Shown in pieces: positions 8,220 to 17,858 of a stretch of DNA of 53,564 nucleotides; the first letter of the stretch is position 1, and the number at the start of each line of letters is the position of its first letter. This stretch comes from RGIG4608 sp045631445. Its GTDB lineage: Bacteria > Bacillota > Clostridia > Oscillospirales > CAG-272. The notes under the pieces were generated by a model, which was not told the DNA's origin, ran no database searches, and worked only from the letters and a program-made list of their open reading frames with translations. The position numbers were made by a program, and so were the translations under genes. The DNA lies in NCBI GenBank assembly GCA_045631445.1, contig JAZQUS010000139.1, positions 1 to 53,564 of the forward strand, in the 5' to 3' direction.

Positions 8220-9401
8220 ATGTTTAAGAAAAAAGAATGTGTCGCTATGCTTCTCGCTGGCGGACAAGGATCACGACTTTACGCACTTACCAAGAAAACA
8301 GCTAAACCCGCAGTTTCATTTGGAGGAAAGTTCAGAATTATTGACTTTCCACTTTCAAACTGTATCAACTCCGGTGTGGACACCGTTGGTGTTCTCACAC
8401 AGTATCAGCCCCTCGTACTCAATGAATACATAGGAAACGGACTTCCTTGGGATCTTGATAGAACCTTTGGCGGCGTTTCCATTCTCCCACCGTACCAGGG
8501 CTTTAGCGGTTCTGACTGGTATAAGGGAACAGCAAATGCAATTTATCAGAACCTTGAATTTATAAAGAGATATCAGGCAGAATACGTTTTGATTCTCTCC
8601 GGTGACCATATATATACTATGGACTATAACAAAATGCTTCAGTACCACAAGGAAAACAATGCAGACTGTACTATTGCAGTTCTCGAGGTTCCTATGGAAG
8701 AGGCAAGTCGCTTCGGTATTATGAGCGTTAATGACGATATGTCTATTTATAAATTCTCCGAAAAGCCCAAAAATCCGGATAGCAATCTTGCTTCGATGGG
8801 TATTTACATTTTCTCTGCTGATAAGCTTTACAAATATCTCACAGAGGATGAAGCAAATCCTGAATCAAGCAATGACTTTGGTAAAAACATTATTCCCAAT
8901 ATGCTTAACAATGGTGAAAGAATGTTTGCTTACGGCTTTGAGGGATATTGGAAGGATGTTGGAACAATTTCTTCTCTTTGGGAGGCAAATATGGACCTTC
9001 TTGGTGAAAAGCCCGTTCTTTCATTTAGTGAAGAAACTAGAATTTTCTCTCGTCACGAAAACGAAGCTCCTCAATATGTTGGCGCAGAGGCAATCGTTGA
9101 AAATTCCTCAATTACAGAGGGATGCGAAATTTACGGCACAGTTATTAACTCCGTGCTTGGCTATGGTGTAGTGGTTGAAAAGGGCGCAGTTGTTCGCGAC
9201 TCAGTTCTTATGCATCATGTAAATGTTTCGGAGGGGGCAACAATTGAATATTCTATTCTCGACTCCGACGTTCAGGTTGGCAAGGGCGCAAAGGTTGGTA
9301 GACCTCGCGATATCGCAGAGGGAATTACCGTAATTGGCGCAGGTAACGTAGTTGGTGAGGGCGAGGACATTGCCGATAACCAGATGATTTATTCTGAATA
9401 A
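8220..9401 (+). CDS. glgC: Glucose-1-phosphate adenylyltransferase, catalytic subunit
   Basis: 393 residues. The nucleotide-binding motif LAGGQGSRL sits at residue 13 or so, followed by KPAVSFGGKFRIIDFPLSN, the sugar-phosphate pyrophosphorylase signature. The C-terminal third is a left-handed beta-helix of hexapeptide repeats, seen as short I/V-x-N-S and G-x-x-V periodicity. It makes ADP-glucose from ATP and glucose-1-phosphate, the first committed step of glycogen synthesis. GGGAG nine bases upstream marks the start. glgD follows after 12 bases; in Firmicutes the two subunits form a hetero-oligomer in which GlgC is catalytic. Confidence 0.96.
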   Translation: MFKKKECVAMLLAGGQGSRLYALTKKTAKPAVSFGGKFRIIDFPLSNCINSGVDTVGVLTQYQPLVLNEYIGNGLPWDLDRTFGGVSILPPYQGFSGSDWYKGTANAIYQNLEFIKRYQAEYVLILSGDHIYTMDYNKMLQYHKENNADCTIAVLEVPMEEASRFGIMSVNDDMSIYKFSEKPKNPDSNLASMGIYIFSADKLYKYLTEDEANPESSNDFGKNIIPNMLNNGERMFAYGFEGYWKDVGTISSLWEANMDLLGEKPVLSFSEETRIFSRHENEAPQYVGAEAIVENSSITEGCEIYGTVINSVLGYGVVVEKGAVVRDSVLMHHVNVSEGATIEYSILDSDVQVGKGAKVGRPRDIAEGITVIGAGNVVGEGEDIADNQMIYSE

Positions 9402-9413
9402 TGAGGTGACGAT

Positions 9414-10550
9414 ATGAAAGTAGCAGGACTTATATTCTCTAATATACACGATGCATCTATTCCCGAGTTGACAAAGCCACGTACAATGGCAAGTATTCCT
9501 TTTGGAGGCAGATACCGTCTTATCGACTTTGCGCTTTCAAATATGGTTAACTCCGACATCACTACAGTAGGACTTATTACACACAATAATTATCAGTCTC
9601 TTCTCGACCATATCGGTACGGGTAAGGACTGGGACCTTGCGCGCCGTTCAGGTGGTATTAGAATTTTGCCGCCATTTATTACAAGTGGCACAAGAGGTGA
9701 CGACCGTCTTTATAATACAAGACTTCAGGCGCTTGTTGGTGTAAAGAACTTTGTTGAAAATTGTGGCGCGGATCATATTATCATTTCCGATTGTAATATG
9801 ATTTGTAACATTGACTATACAGACGCAGTTGATAGTCATATCGCAAACAACGCTGATATTACGATTATCACAAAGACTGTTAATACTAACGAGCTTAAAT
9901 TCCCGCTTGATAAATATATCAGAGTGGTTACCTCAAACGACAAAAATGAGATTGTTGATTACGTTCCTTATGATAATCAGCAGGGTGAACTTCATATAAA
10001 TACAAATATGATGATTATCAAGCGCTCATATCTCTTGGCTCTTATTACAGAAGCGGATGCAAGAGGTTACGATAGCTTCTCAAGAGACGTTATTATGAGA
10101 AATCTTGGCAAGCACCGTTTCTTCTCATTTGAATACGATGGATATTTCAATTACATCGACTCAATGCAAAAATACTTCTTCTGCAATATGAAGATGCTTG
10201 ATTCAAGCAAGAGAAAGCTTGTTTTCCACGTTAAAAACAGACCTATTTACACAAAGGTTAGAAACTCCGCTCCCACAAGATACACTGAAAGCGCGAAGGT
10301 TACAAATTCTATAATAGCTGACGGATGTGTAATTGAGGGCGTTGTTGAAAATTCCATTCTCTTTAGAGGTGTTAAGGTCGGCAAGGGAACGGTTATTAAA
10401 AACTCCATTCTTTTGCAGAATACTTACACAGGAGATGATGTTTACCTTAATTGCGTAGTTACAGATAAGGACGTAACAATCAAGAATGGTAAAATGCTTT
10501 CCGGTCACGAAACTCTTCCTTTCTACATTGGCAAGGGAACAACAGTTTAA
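9414..10550 (+). CDS. glgD: Glucose-1-phosphate adenylyltransferase, GlgD subunit
   Basis: 378 residues, a GlgC paralogue. ASIPFGGRYRLIDFALSN matches the GlgC signature, but the N-terminal GGxGxRL loop is replaced by LIFSNIHDASIPEL, so the ATP-binding catalytic motif is missing. This is the expected pattern for GlgD, which modulates GlgC instead of catalysing. A C-terminal hexapeptide beta-helix is visible. GAGGTGA precedes the ATG. It is the second gene of the operon, 12 bases after glgC and about 18 before glgA. Confidence 0.95.
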   Translation: MKVAGLIFSNIHDASIPELTKPRTMASIPFGGRYRLIDFALSNMVNSDITTVGLITHNNYQSLLDHIGTGKDWDLARRSGGIRILPPFITSGTRGDDRLYNTRLQALVGVKNFVENCGADHIIISDCNMICNIDYTDAVDSHIANNADITIITKTVNTNELKFPLDKYIRVVTSNDKNEIVDYVPYDNQQGELHINTNMMIIKRSYLLALITEADARGYDSFSRDVIMRNLGKHRFFSFEYDGYFNYIDSMQKYFFCNMKMLDSSKRKLVFHVKNRPIYTKVRNSAPTRYTESAKVTNSIIADGCVIEGVVENSILFRGVKVGKGTVIKNSILLQNTYTGDDVYLNCVVTDKDVTIKNGKMLSGHETLPFYIGKGTTV

Positions 10551-10568
10551 TTGTTGGGGAGAATGAGT

Positions 10569-12002
10569 ATGAAAAAAATATTGTTTGTTGGAGCAGAGGT
10601 AATGCCCTTTGCGGCTACGGGCGGTCTTGGTGACGTGCTCGGCTCATTACCTGCAGCTCTTAAAAAAGAATATAAAGAAGATATTGATATTCGCGTAGTT
10701 TTGCCTCTTTATGATGCTATTAAAGCAGAATGGAGAAATCAAATGAAGCTTGAGGCGGTGTTTAATCTTCAGCTTTCATGGAGAAATCTCTATTGTGGTA
10801 TCCATAGTCTTGAAAAAGACGGTGTTATATACTACTTTATTGACAACGAATATTATTTCAAGAGAGGTGCGCTCTACGGCTACGGTGACGATGCCGAGAG
10901 ATATGCTTTCTTCTGTAAGGCAGTAATTGAGATGCTTGGTGTTATCGGTTATTATCCCGATATTCTTCACGCACACGATTGGCAGGCGGCGTTAACGCTT
11001 CCTTACTTGAATTTTGAATATCGTTGGAGAAGAGAATATCAAAATATTAAAACAGTGTTTACAATTCATAATATCGAATATCAGGGTCAGTTCTCACACG
11101 ATGTGCTTTCATATGTGTTTGGATTTGACTATTCTGATTATCTCGATTATAATGGATGCGTAAATCTTATGAAATGTGCAATCGAAATGGCTAATATGGT
11201 TACAACAGTTAGCCCAAGATATTCAGAGGAAATCAAGAGCGATGAATATTCTCATGGTCTTGCTCCCATACTTAATAAGAATGCACATAAGCTCACAGGA
11301 ATACTTAACGGTATTGACTATAAGTATTATAATCCCGAAGCTGACAAAGAGATATTTATGAACTTCTCGTCAGGTGAGCTTGACAAAAAGGTTAAAAATA
11401 AGACTGAGCTTCAAAGAAAGCTCGGACTTCCCGAAAGAGAAGACGTTCCGCTTGTAGCAATTATTTCTCGACTTGCTTCACATAAGGGACTTGATCTCGT
11501 TCGCGAGGTTGCTTACGGTCTTGTTGATAATAATGATATGCAGCTTGTTGTTCTTGGTAAGGGCGAGGCGCAGTATGAGGAATTCTTTACTGAACTCGAA
11601 CGAAACAGAAACGATAAGGTGCGCGCGCTTATGCTCTATGACAGAGATTTGTCAAAGCGCATTTATGCTGCGTGTGATATTTTCCTTATGCCCTCAAAGA
11701 GTGAGCCCTGCGGACTTTCTCAAATGATTGCTTCTCGTTACGGTGCGATTCCCGTAGTAAGAGAAACAGGCGGTCTTTATGACTCAATTAAGGGATATTG
11801 GTTGCTTAACGGCACCATTTTGGGCAATGGATTTACCTTTGCCAACTATTATGCAGGAGAGCTTTATGAGCGCACTTGTGCTGCTCTTGAGCTTTATCAT
11901 AATAAAGAACTGTATCCAAAATTTGCTAAAAAGATTATGGATACAGACTTTTCTTGGGGAACTTCCGCAAGAAAATACTATATGCTTTACGAAAGAATGT
12001 AA
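10569..12002 (+). CDS. glgA: Glycogen synthase (GT5)
   Basis: 477 residues. The N-terminus MKKILFVGAEVMPFAATGGLGDVLGSLP is the GT5 start, with TGGL in the ADP-glucose-binding loop (most homologues have KTGGL). HAHDWQA and the C-terminal PSKSEPCGLSQM (the E-x7-E region of GT-B glycosyltransferases) are present. It adds glucose from ADP-glucose to the non-reducing end of alpha-1,4-glucan. GGGGAG lies 7 bases before 10569; the ATG at 10563 would be one base away and is rejected. The length is normal for the family. Confidence 0.96.
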   Translation: MKKILFVGAEVMPFAATGGLGDVLGSLPAALKKEYKEDIDIRVVLPLYDAIKAEWRNQMKLEAVFNLQLSWRNLYCGIHSLEKDGVIYYFIDNEYYFKRGALYGYGDDAERYAFFCKAVIEMLGVIGYYPDILHAHDWQAALTLPYLNFEYRWRREYQNIKTVFTIHNIEYQGQFSHDVLSYVFGFDYSDYLDYNGCVNLMKCAIEMANMVTTVSPRYSEEIKSDEYSHGLAPILNKNAHKLTGILNGIDYKYYNPEADKEIFMNFSSGELDKKVKNKTELQRKLGLPEREDVPLVAIISRLASHKGLDLVREVAYGLVDNNDMQLVVLGKGEAQYEEFFTELERNRNDKVRALMLYDRDLSKRIYAACDIFLMPSKSEPCGLSQMIASRYGAIPVVRETGGLYDSIKGYWLLNGTILGNGFTFANYYAGELYERTCAALELYHNKELYPKFAKKIMDTDFSWGTSARKYYMLYERM

Positions 12003-12040
12003 GGCTAAATCGTTAATACCTATTTAATTTTGGAGGACAC

Positions 12041-14473
12041 ATGAATTACCAACCCACAGTGAACGAAATCACAGAAAATTTAGAAGGCAAGCTTGCCAGA
12101 TACTTCGGATGCACAAGCAAGGAAGCTACAAGAGAGCAGATGTATAAGGCGGCTGCCATGACAGTTAAGGATATTCTCACCGCGAAAAGAGGAGAATACA
12201 AAAAGAACGTAAACGAACAAGGCGGCAAAAGAGTGTACTATATGTGCATGGAATTTTTGCTTGGTAGATCCTTGAAAACAAATCTTTGCAATCTCGGTCT
12301 TGCAGAAAATTATAAGGAATCCCTCAAGGCACTTGGCTTTGATCTTGATGATCTTTATGAATGCGAGCCCGATGCAGGTCTTGGAAACGGAGGTCTTGGT
12401 CGTCTTGCAGCTTGCTTTATGGACTCTCTTTCATCGCTTGACTATCCTGCAACAGGATTTTCACTTTGCTATGAGTACGGTTTGTTTAAGCAGATGATTA
12501 TTGACGGAGTTCAGATTGAGCTTCCTGACGTATGGCTTCCCGGTGGTGAAGTATGGCTTACTCCTAGAACTGACCGCGTATTTAAGGTTCGTCTTGGCGG
12601 ACGTGTTCGCGAGGAATGGCGCGAAGACCATATGGAAGTTATTTATGAAAACTGCGAAGAATACGAGGCAGTTCCTTATGATATGATGATATCCGGTGCT
12701 GATTCTCAGGCAGTTTCTCAGCTTCGTCTTTGGAAGGCAAGAAATATTCACAACTTTAACATGAACCTTTTCTCACAGGGTGAATATGCAAGATCCCTTG
12801 AGGAAGCAACTAATGCTGATATTCTTACAAAGGTTCTTTATCCTTCCGATAATCATACACAGGGTAAGATCCTTCGTCTTACACAGCAGTATTTCCTTGT
12901 TTCTGCATCAATTCAGAGCATTATCCGTGACCATATGGCTGTTTACGGTAATCTTGAGAACCTTGCAGACAAGGTTGCTATTCATATCAACGATACACAC
13001 CCTGCGCTCTGTATCCCCGAGCTTATGAGAATTTTCCTTGACGATTATCACTTCTCTTGGGAAAAATCTTGGGATATGGTTCAGAAGATTGTGTCCTATA
13101 CAAACCACACAGTATTGCCTGAAGCACTTGAAACATGGGATGAGGATATCTTCCAGCTTAAGCTTCCTAGAATTCACCAGATCGTTAAAGAAATTAACGA
13201 AAGATTCTGCAAGGACGCTTGGAATGTATTCCCCGGCAACTGGGATAAGATTTCTAAACTCAGTGTAATTGGTTACGGTCAGGTTAGAATGGCAAACCTT
13301 TCAGTTATCGGTTCTCACTCAATCAACGGTGTTTCTAAGCTTCACTCAGATATTCTTAAGGATTCTACATTCAAGGATTTCTATAAGATGTATCCCGATA
13401 GATTCGATAACGTAACAAACGGTATCGCTCATAGAAGATGGCTCTGCTACTCCAACCCCAAGCTTTCCTCATTGCTTGACGATTGCATTGGCACAGGATA
13501 TAGACATAATCCCGAAGAGCTTGCTAACTTTGCAAAATACGCAGATGATAAGGCAGTTCTTGAGCAGATTCGTACAATTAAGCACGAAAATAAGAAGGCA
13601 TTTGCAGATCTTCTTTATAAGAAGACGGGCAGAGTTCTTGATACACACTCCGTATTCGACGTTCAGATTAAGAGATTGCACGAATACAAGCGTCAGCTTC
13701 TTAACGCGCTCAATATTATCAATCTTTATATTGATATTAAGGAAAATCCCACACTTGACGTTCAGCCCCAGACATTCATCTTTGGTGCGAAGGCGGCTCC
13801 CGGCTATATGATGGCTAAGGAAATCATTAAGCTTATCTGCTTTATTAGCCGTGAAATTGAAAACGACCCCATCGTATCAAAGAAGATTAAGGTCGTATTC
13901 CTTGAGGATTACAACGTAAGTTTGGCAGAATCACTTATTCCTTCCGCAGAAATCAGTGAACAGATTTCTCTTGCAGGTAAGGAAGCAAGTGGTACAGGTT
14001 GTATGAAGCTTATGATTAACGGTGCGCTTACAATCGGTACACTCGACGGTGCTAACGTTGAAATGCTTGCTGCAGCAGGTAAGGAAAATATGTATATCTT
14101 CGGTCTTACTGCTAAGGAAGTTGAGGATATTTGGGCAAGAGGATATCATTCTAACGAGTTCTATGCAAACAATAATAGACTTAATAAGATTATTGATTGC
14201 CTTAACCGTGGCTTTGCAGGTCAGTCCTTTGCTCACATTTCAAGATACCTTCTTACAGGTATGGGTGTTGCAGACCCATTCATGTGCCTTGCAGACTTTG
14301 AGTCCTACCGCACAACACACGAAAGAATGATTGCAGACTATGCTGATAAGCAGAAGTGGAATAGAATGTCCCTTATGAATATCGCATCTGCAGGATATTT
14401 CGCAGCGGATAGAAGTATCGAAGAATATGCTCAGAAGTTCTGGGATCTTAAAAAAATTACAGGAAATAAATAA
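12041..14473 (+). CDS. glgP: Glycogen/starch phosphorylase (GT35)
   Basis: 810 residues, normal for the family. The pyridoxal-phosphate attachment signature EASGTGCMKLMINGAL is intact, with the Lys in CMKLM binding PLP. LGNGGLGRLAACFMDS near residue 110 is the other family hallmark. It cleaves alpha-1,4-glucan with phosphate to give glucose-1-phosphate, reversing the storage flux made by GlgCDA. TTGGAGG lies just upstream of the ATG. It is fourth in the operon, and the GH13 enzyme follows after 3 bases, so synthesis and breakdown enzymes share one transcript. Confidence 0.97.
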   Translation: MNYQPTVNEITENLEGKLARYFGCTSKEATREQMYKAAAMTVKDILTAKRGEYKKNVNEQGGKRVYYMCMEFLLGRSLKTNLCNLGLAENYKESLKALGFDLDDLYECEPDAGLGNGGLGRLAACFMDSLSSLDYPATGFSLCYEYGLFKQMIIDGVQIELPDVWLPGGEVWLTPRTDRVFKVRLGGRVREEWREDHMEVIYENCEEYEAVPYDMMISGADSQAVSQLRLWKARNIHNFNMNLFSQGEYARSLEEATNADILTKVLYPSDNHTQGKILRLTQQYFLVSASIQSIIRDHMAVYGNLENLADKVAIHINDTHPALCIPELMRIFLDDYHFSWEKSWDMVQKIVSYTNHTVLPEALETWDEDIFQLKLPRIHQIVKEINERFCKDAWNVFPGNWDKISKLSVIGYGQVRMANLSVIGSHSINGVSKLHSDILKDSTFKDFYKMYPDRFDNVTNGIAHRRWLCYSNPKLSSLLDDCIGTGYRHNPEELANFAKYADDKAVLEQIRTIKHENKKAFADLLYKKTGRVLDTHSVFDVQIKRLHEYKRQLLNALNIINLYIDIKENPTLDVQPQTFIFGAKAAPGYMMAKEIIKLICFISREIENDPIVSKKIKVVFLEDYNVSLAESLIPSAEISEQISLAGKEASGTGCMKLMINGALTIGTLDGANVEMLAAAGKENMYIFGLTAKEVEDIWARGYHSNEFYANNNRLNKIIDCLNRGFAGQSFAHISRYLLTGMGVADPFMCLADFESYRTTHERMIADYADKQKWNRMSLMNIASAGYFAADRSIEEYAQKFWDLKKITGNK

Positions 14474-14476
14474 TAA

Positions 14477-16390
14477 ATGTATAATCAACAGCAATGTAAT
14501 GCCTCAACTAACGGTGTTGAGATCATTAAAGAAATAAAGGTTGATTCATCATGGAAAAATGCCTCGTATAGCGGGGCATTTTCCGTAAATGATGATATTA
14601 GATTTAAAATAGTTGTTCCCACAAATATGGGAAGTCAGGGCGTTGTTTTAAGAATAAACCGCGATGGCGAAGAATACTGGGATATTCCGCTTACACTTTC
14701 AAGCTTTGAGCTTGGACGAGAGGAATATACTGTTGAATTGAATATGCGTACGCTTTGCGGTCCTGTTCCTGCGCTGTTTTTCTATGAATTTTTATTTCTT
14801 CGCGGAACAAGAACGCTTTTTACGCATAGCATAAATAATTTTGATTTTGAACTTTCATATCATTCCGATTCAAAGTTTTCTTTGCTTGTGTATGAGGATT
14901 ATTTTAAAGCAAAGAAATGGTTCGGCAAGGGAATTATGTACCATATTTTCGTTGACCGATTTGCGAAAGGGGATATTGCACCCTATTATCGCGACGATTA
15001 TATAATCAACGAGGATTGGTATAACGGTGTTCCTCAATATGCCAAAAATCAAGGTGATAAGCTTAAAAATAATATGTTTTTTGGCGGAAACCTTAAAGGA
15101 ATTGAGGATAAACTCGATTATCTTGAAGCTTTAGGAACAAAGGTTATTTATTTAAGTCCCATTTTCAAAGCATATTCTAACCACAAATACGATACGGGCG
15201 ACTATATGAAAATCGACGAGATGTTTGGTGGTGAAGAAGCATTCCTTTCCTTGCTTGAAAAGGCAAAAGAAAAGGGAATTAGCATTATTCTTGACGGCGT
15301 TTTCAACCATACGGGTGATGATAGTTTATATTTTAATAAGTATAGAAAATATATCTCAAACGGTGCTTGTAACTGCGAAAATTCCAAATATCGCGATTGG
15401 TATAATTTTAAAACATATCCTTGCGATTATGATTCTTGGTGGGGAATAGATATTCTTCCCAAGCTCAATCAAAATAATGAGGACTGCCGCAATTTCTTCG
15501 TCGGAGAGGGCGGAGTTATTGAAAAATATACTAAAATGGGTATTGGCGGTTGGCGTCTTGATGTTGCTGACGAGTTGCCGGACGAATTTTTATATCAGCT
15601 TCGCGAAAGAGTTCATAAGAATTCTGACGGACAGGGCATTGTTATCGGTGAGGTTTGGGAAAATGCCGCAGTAAAGAGTGCATACGGTCATAGAAGAAAC
15701 TATTTCCACGGACGTCAGCTCGATAGCGTAATGAACTATCCGCTTCGTAACGGAATTATAGATTTTGTGACCTACGGTAGCGCGGAATTGCTTTATAACG
15801 TGCTTGTTGAACTTTATTCTTCATATCCAAGATGCGTAAGTGATTCACTTATGAATATTCTTGGAACTCACGATACCGAAAGAATTTTGACAGTACTTGG
15901 TGATAATTACCGTCCCGATGCATCAAACGATCATCTTGCGGTTATGAGAATGAGTGCACAGGAAAAAGATGTTGCTATTCAAAGACTTAAAATGGCATCT
16001 ATTTTGCAATATACTGTTTACGGTATTCCATCTGTATTTTACGGTGATGAAGCAGGTATTGAGGGGTATCACGATCCATTCTGCAGAAGAACTTACCCTT
16101 GGGGAAAAGAAAACGCCGAGCTTCTCGAACATTATAAAAGACTCGGTGAGCTTCGCAATATAGAAAAGGCATTTGATAGAGGAGATTTTCGCGTATTGGA
16201 GTACGGAAAGGAAACTCTTATCTTTGAAAGAAGTAAAGAGGATTCTCGCGTGATCGTTATTGCAAATGGTGGTGAAAATATTTATCGCACACGAATTGAG
16301 GGCAAGTGGATTGATATGCTTTCTTATGAGAGCTTTGAAAATTACATTACAATTTTGCCTCATAGCGCAAGAATTTTGAAGCAAATATAG
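14477..16390 (+). CDS. GH13 alpha-amylase/neopullulanase-like enzyme
   Basis: 637 residues. An N-terminal beta-sandwich of about 145 residues resembles the CBM34-type domain of cyclomaltodextrinases and neopullulanases. The TIM barrel has all four GH13 regions: DGVFNH, GGWRLDVADE (Asp nucleophile), the general acid Glu in VIGEVWE, and LGTHDTER. No signal peptide is present, so it acts in the cytosol, probably on glycogen branches or maltodextrins. There is no good ribosome site; the ATG is 3 bases after the glgP stop, suggesting coupled translation. It occupies the place of a debranching enzyme, and no GH13 branching enzyme (glgB) is in the window. Exact specificity cannot be read from sequence. 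Confidence 0.9.
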   Translation: MYNQQQCNASTNGVEIIKEIKVDSSWKNASYSGAFSVNDDIRFKIVVPTNMGSQGVVLRINRDGEEYWDIPLTLSSFELGREEYTVELNMRTLCGPVPALFFYEFLFLRGTRTLFTHSINNFDFELSYHSDSKFSLLVYEDYFKAKKWFGKGIMYHIFVDRFAKGDIAPYYRDDYIINEDWYNGVPQYAKNQGDKLKNNMFFGGNLKGIEDKLDYLEALGTKVIYLSPIFKAYSNHKYDTGDYMKIDEMFGGEEAFLSLLEKAKEKGISIILDGVFNHTGDDSLYFNKYRKYISNGACNCENSKYRDWYNFKTYPCDYDSWWGIDILPKLNQNNEDCRNFFVGEGGVIEKYTKMGIGGWRLDVADELPDEFLYQLRERVHKNSDGQGIVIGEVWENAAVKSAYGHRRNYFHGRQLDSVMNYPLRNGIIDFVTYGSAELLYNVLVELYSSYPRCVSDSLMNILGTHDTERILTVLGDNYRPDASNDHLAVMRMSAQEKDVAIQRLKMASILQYTVYGIPSVFYGDEAGIEGYHDPFCRRTYPWGKENAELLEHYKRLGELRNIEKAFDRGDFRVLEYGKETLIFERSKEDSRVIVIANGGENIYRTRIEGKWIDMLSYESFENYITILPHSARILKQI

Positions 16391-16392
16391 AA

Positions 16393-16429
16393 TTTAAGGT
16401 CATCACTTCGGTGATGACCTTAAAATTTT
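16393..16429 (+). terminator. Terminator of the glycogen operon
   Basis: A 14-bp perfect stem (16393-16406 with 16411-16424) capped by a TTCG tetraloop and followed by ATTTTT. Confidence 0.95.
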
Positions 16430-16450
16430 TATGAAAATGCAAAAAAGTTA

Positions 16451-16479
16451 TTGATATATGATTAAATTTGTGTTAATAT
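16451..16479 (+). promoter_or_regulatory. Promoter of the 16516 lipoprotein / smpB gene group
   Basis: TTGATA (16451-16456) and TAATAT (16474-16479) with 17-bp spacing. The -10 is weaker than others in this window. Confidence 0.55.
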
Positions 16480-16515
16480 TATTATAGGAAAATATTTTCT
16501 ATTATAGGTATTATT

Positions 16516-16839
16516 ATGAAGAAGACGAAAATAATTCTTTTGTGCCTTGCTTTGTGTTTGCTTGCTTCCTGTTCAGAGAATGCAGCTGATACAAGAAATA
16601 CTGGTATTTTGGCAAACGACGAAGTGGTTTCATCCATCAAGCAAGAGATTGAAGATAGAGAAAATTCATTACTTGCAGCAGAGGGTGACGTTTTTTGGAC
16701 CGCCTCGGGAACAAGCTGGCACGAAAGCTATAAATGTAGTTATTTAACAAATTCCAAAACAATTTATCACGGAACTATAGATGAGGCAAAGCTCGAGGGG
16801 AAAACAAAGCCCTGTAGCAAATGCTCAAGCGGTGAATAA
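16516..16839 (+). CDS. Small lipoprotein with C-terminal Cys cluster
   Basis: 107 residues. A signal peptide ends in the lipobox LASC (Cys19). The C-terminal half has the pattern FWTASGTSWHESYKC, then YHGTIDEA, then PCSKC. Similar short domains with W-H-x-x-x-x-C ... CSKC recur in secreted clostridial proteins, and the Cys/His set could bind a metal. The function is unknown. GNAT and smpB follow closely (32 bases, then 1 base), so it may be the first gene of their transcript. Confidence 0.8.
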   Translation: MKKTKIILLCLALCLLASCSENAADTRNTGILANDEVVSSIKQEIEDRENSLLAAEGDVFWTASGTSWHESYKCSYLTNSKTIYHGTIDEAKLEGKTKPCSKCSSGE

Positions 16840-16871
16840 ACAGTCCATTTACTCAAAACGGAGGTAAGAAT

Positions 16872-17375
16872 ATGATTATCAGACTTGCAGAAAAAAAGGA
16901 TATTGACAGAATAATGCAGATTATTTCTGATGCTCGTGAGAGCATTGGACGTCTTGGTATTGACCAATGGCAGTATGGTTATCCTACAAGGGATATTGTA
17001 AAAGAAGACGTTATGCTTGAAAGAAGCTTTGTTGTTATAAAAGATGACGAAATTTGTGCAACGTTTGCTCTTATGCTTCACGGAGAGCCTACATATAAAA
17101 AAATATATTGCGGTGCCTGGATAAGTGACGGTGAATATCTCGCTTTGCATAGAATTGCTATTGAAAGTTCACATAAAGGCAAAGGAATTGCCGAGGAAAT
17201 TATTAAGTTTATTTGTGAATATGGAAACGAAAACGGATATTCAAGCGTTCGTGTTGATACACATCAGGGCAATATTCCTATGAGAAAAATGCTTGAGAAG
17301 AATGGCTTTGAGTATTGTGGCACAATACACTTGCTTGACGGTCAAGAGAGAGTAGCATACGAAAGATTGGTATAA
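16872..17375 (+). CDS. GNAT-family N-acetyltransferase
   Basis: 167 residues. The acetyl-CoA-binding motif is seen as LHRIAIESSHKGKGIAEEI (motif A, with the R/Q-x-x-G-x-G/A core as HKGKGIA), followed by the beta-bulge region SVRVDTHQGNIPMRKML and KNGFEYCGTI typical of GNAT C-termini. It transfers an acetyl group from acetyl-CoA to an unknown amine. ACGGAGG lies nine bases before the ATG. smpB starts one base after its stop, so the two are co-translated, but no functional link is known. Confidence 0.88.
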   Translation: MIIRLAEKKDIDRIMQIISDARESIGRLGIDQWQYGYPTRDIVKEDVMLERSFVVIKDDEICATFALMLHGEPTYKKIYCGAWISDGEYLALHRIAIESSHKGKGIAEEIIKFICEYGNENGYSSVRVDTHQGNIPMRKMLEKNGFEYCGTIHLLDGQERVAYERLV

Positions 17376-17376
17376 T

Positions 17377-17844
17377 ATGGCGGAAAAAAGTTCAGTTAAA
17401 ATAATAGCACAAAACAAAAAAGCGTATCACGACTACTTTGTTGAAGAAAAATATGAAGCAGGCGTTGAGCTTTTTGGCACTGAGGTAAAAAGCATTCGTG
17501 CAGGCAAGGTGAACGTTAAGGAATCATATTGCGATATTAAGGACGGCGAGGTTTTCGTACTTGGTATGCATATAAGCCCATACGAGCAGGGAAACGTGTT
17601 TAATAAAGACCCATTGCGCCCTAAAAAGTTGCTTTTACACAAGAAAGAAATATTAAAATTATTTGGTCTTGTAGCGCAAAAAGGATATACTCTTGTTCCT
17701 TTGCAGGTTTATCTTAAAAATTCAAGAGTAAAGATTGAAATAGGTCTTTGCCGAGGTAAAAAGCTTTATGATAAGCGCGACGATATGGCAAGAAACGATG
17801 CGAAACGCGATATGGAACGTGCATTTAAAACACATAATGATTAA
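17377..17844 (+). CDS. smpB: SsrA-binding protein SmpB
   Basis: 155 residues, standard length. Conserved blocks are NKKAYHDYFVEEKYEAGVEL, GTEVKSIRAGKVNVKESY, HISPYEQGN and the basic C-terminal KRDDMARNDAKRDMERAFK tail that enters the ribosomal mRNA channel. It delivers tmRNA to stalled ribosomes in trans-translation. Its partner RNA, ssrA, lies 5 kb downstream on the other strand. The DUF1846 gene starts 14 bases later. Confidence 0.97.
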   Translation: MAEKSSVKIIAQNKKAYHDYFVEEKYEAGVELFGTEVKSIRAGKVNVKESYCDIKDGEVFVLGMHISPYEQGNVFNKDPLRPKKLLLHKKEILKLFGLVAQKGYTLVPLQVYLKNSRVKIEIGLCRGKKLYDKRDDMARNDAKRDMERAFKTHND

Positions 17845-17858
17845 TTTGGAGAACGAAA

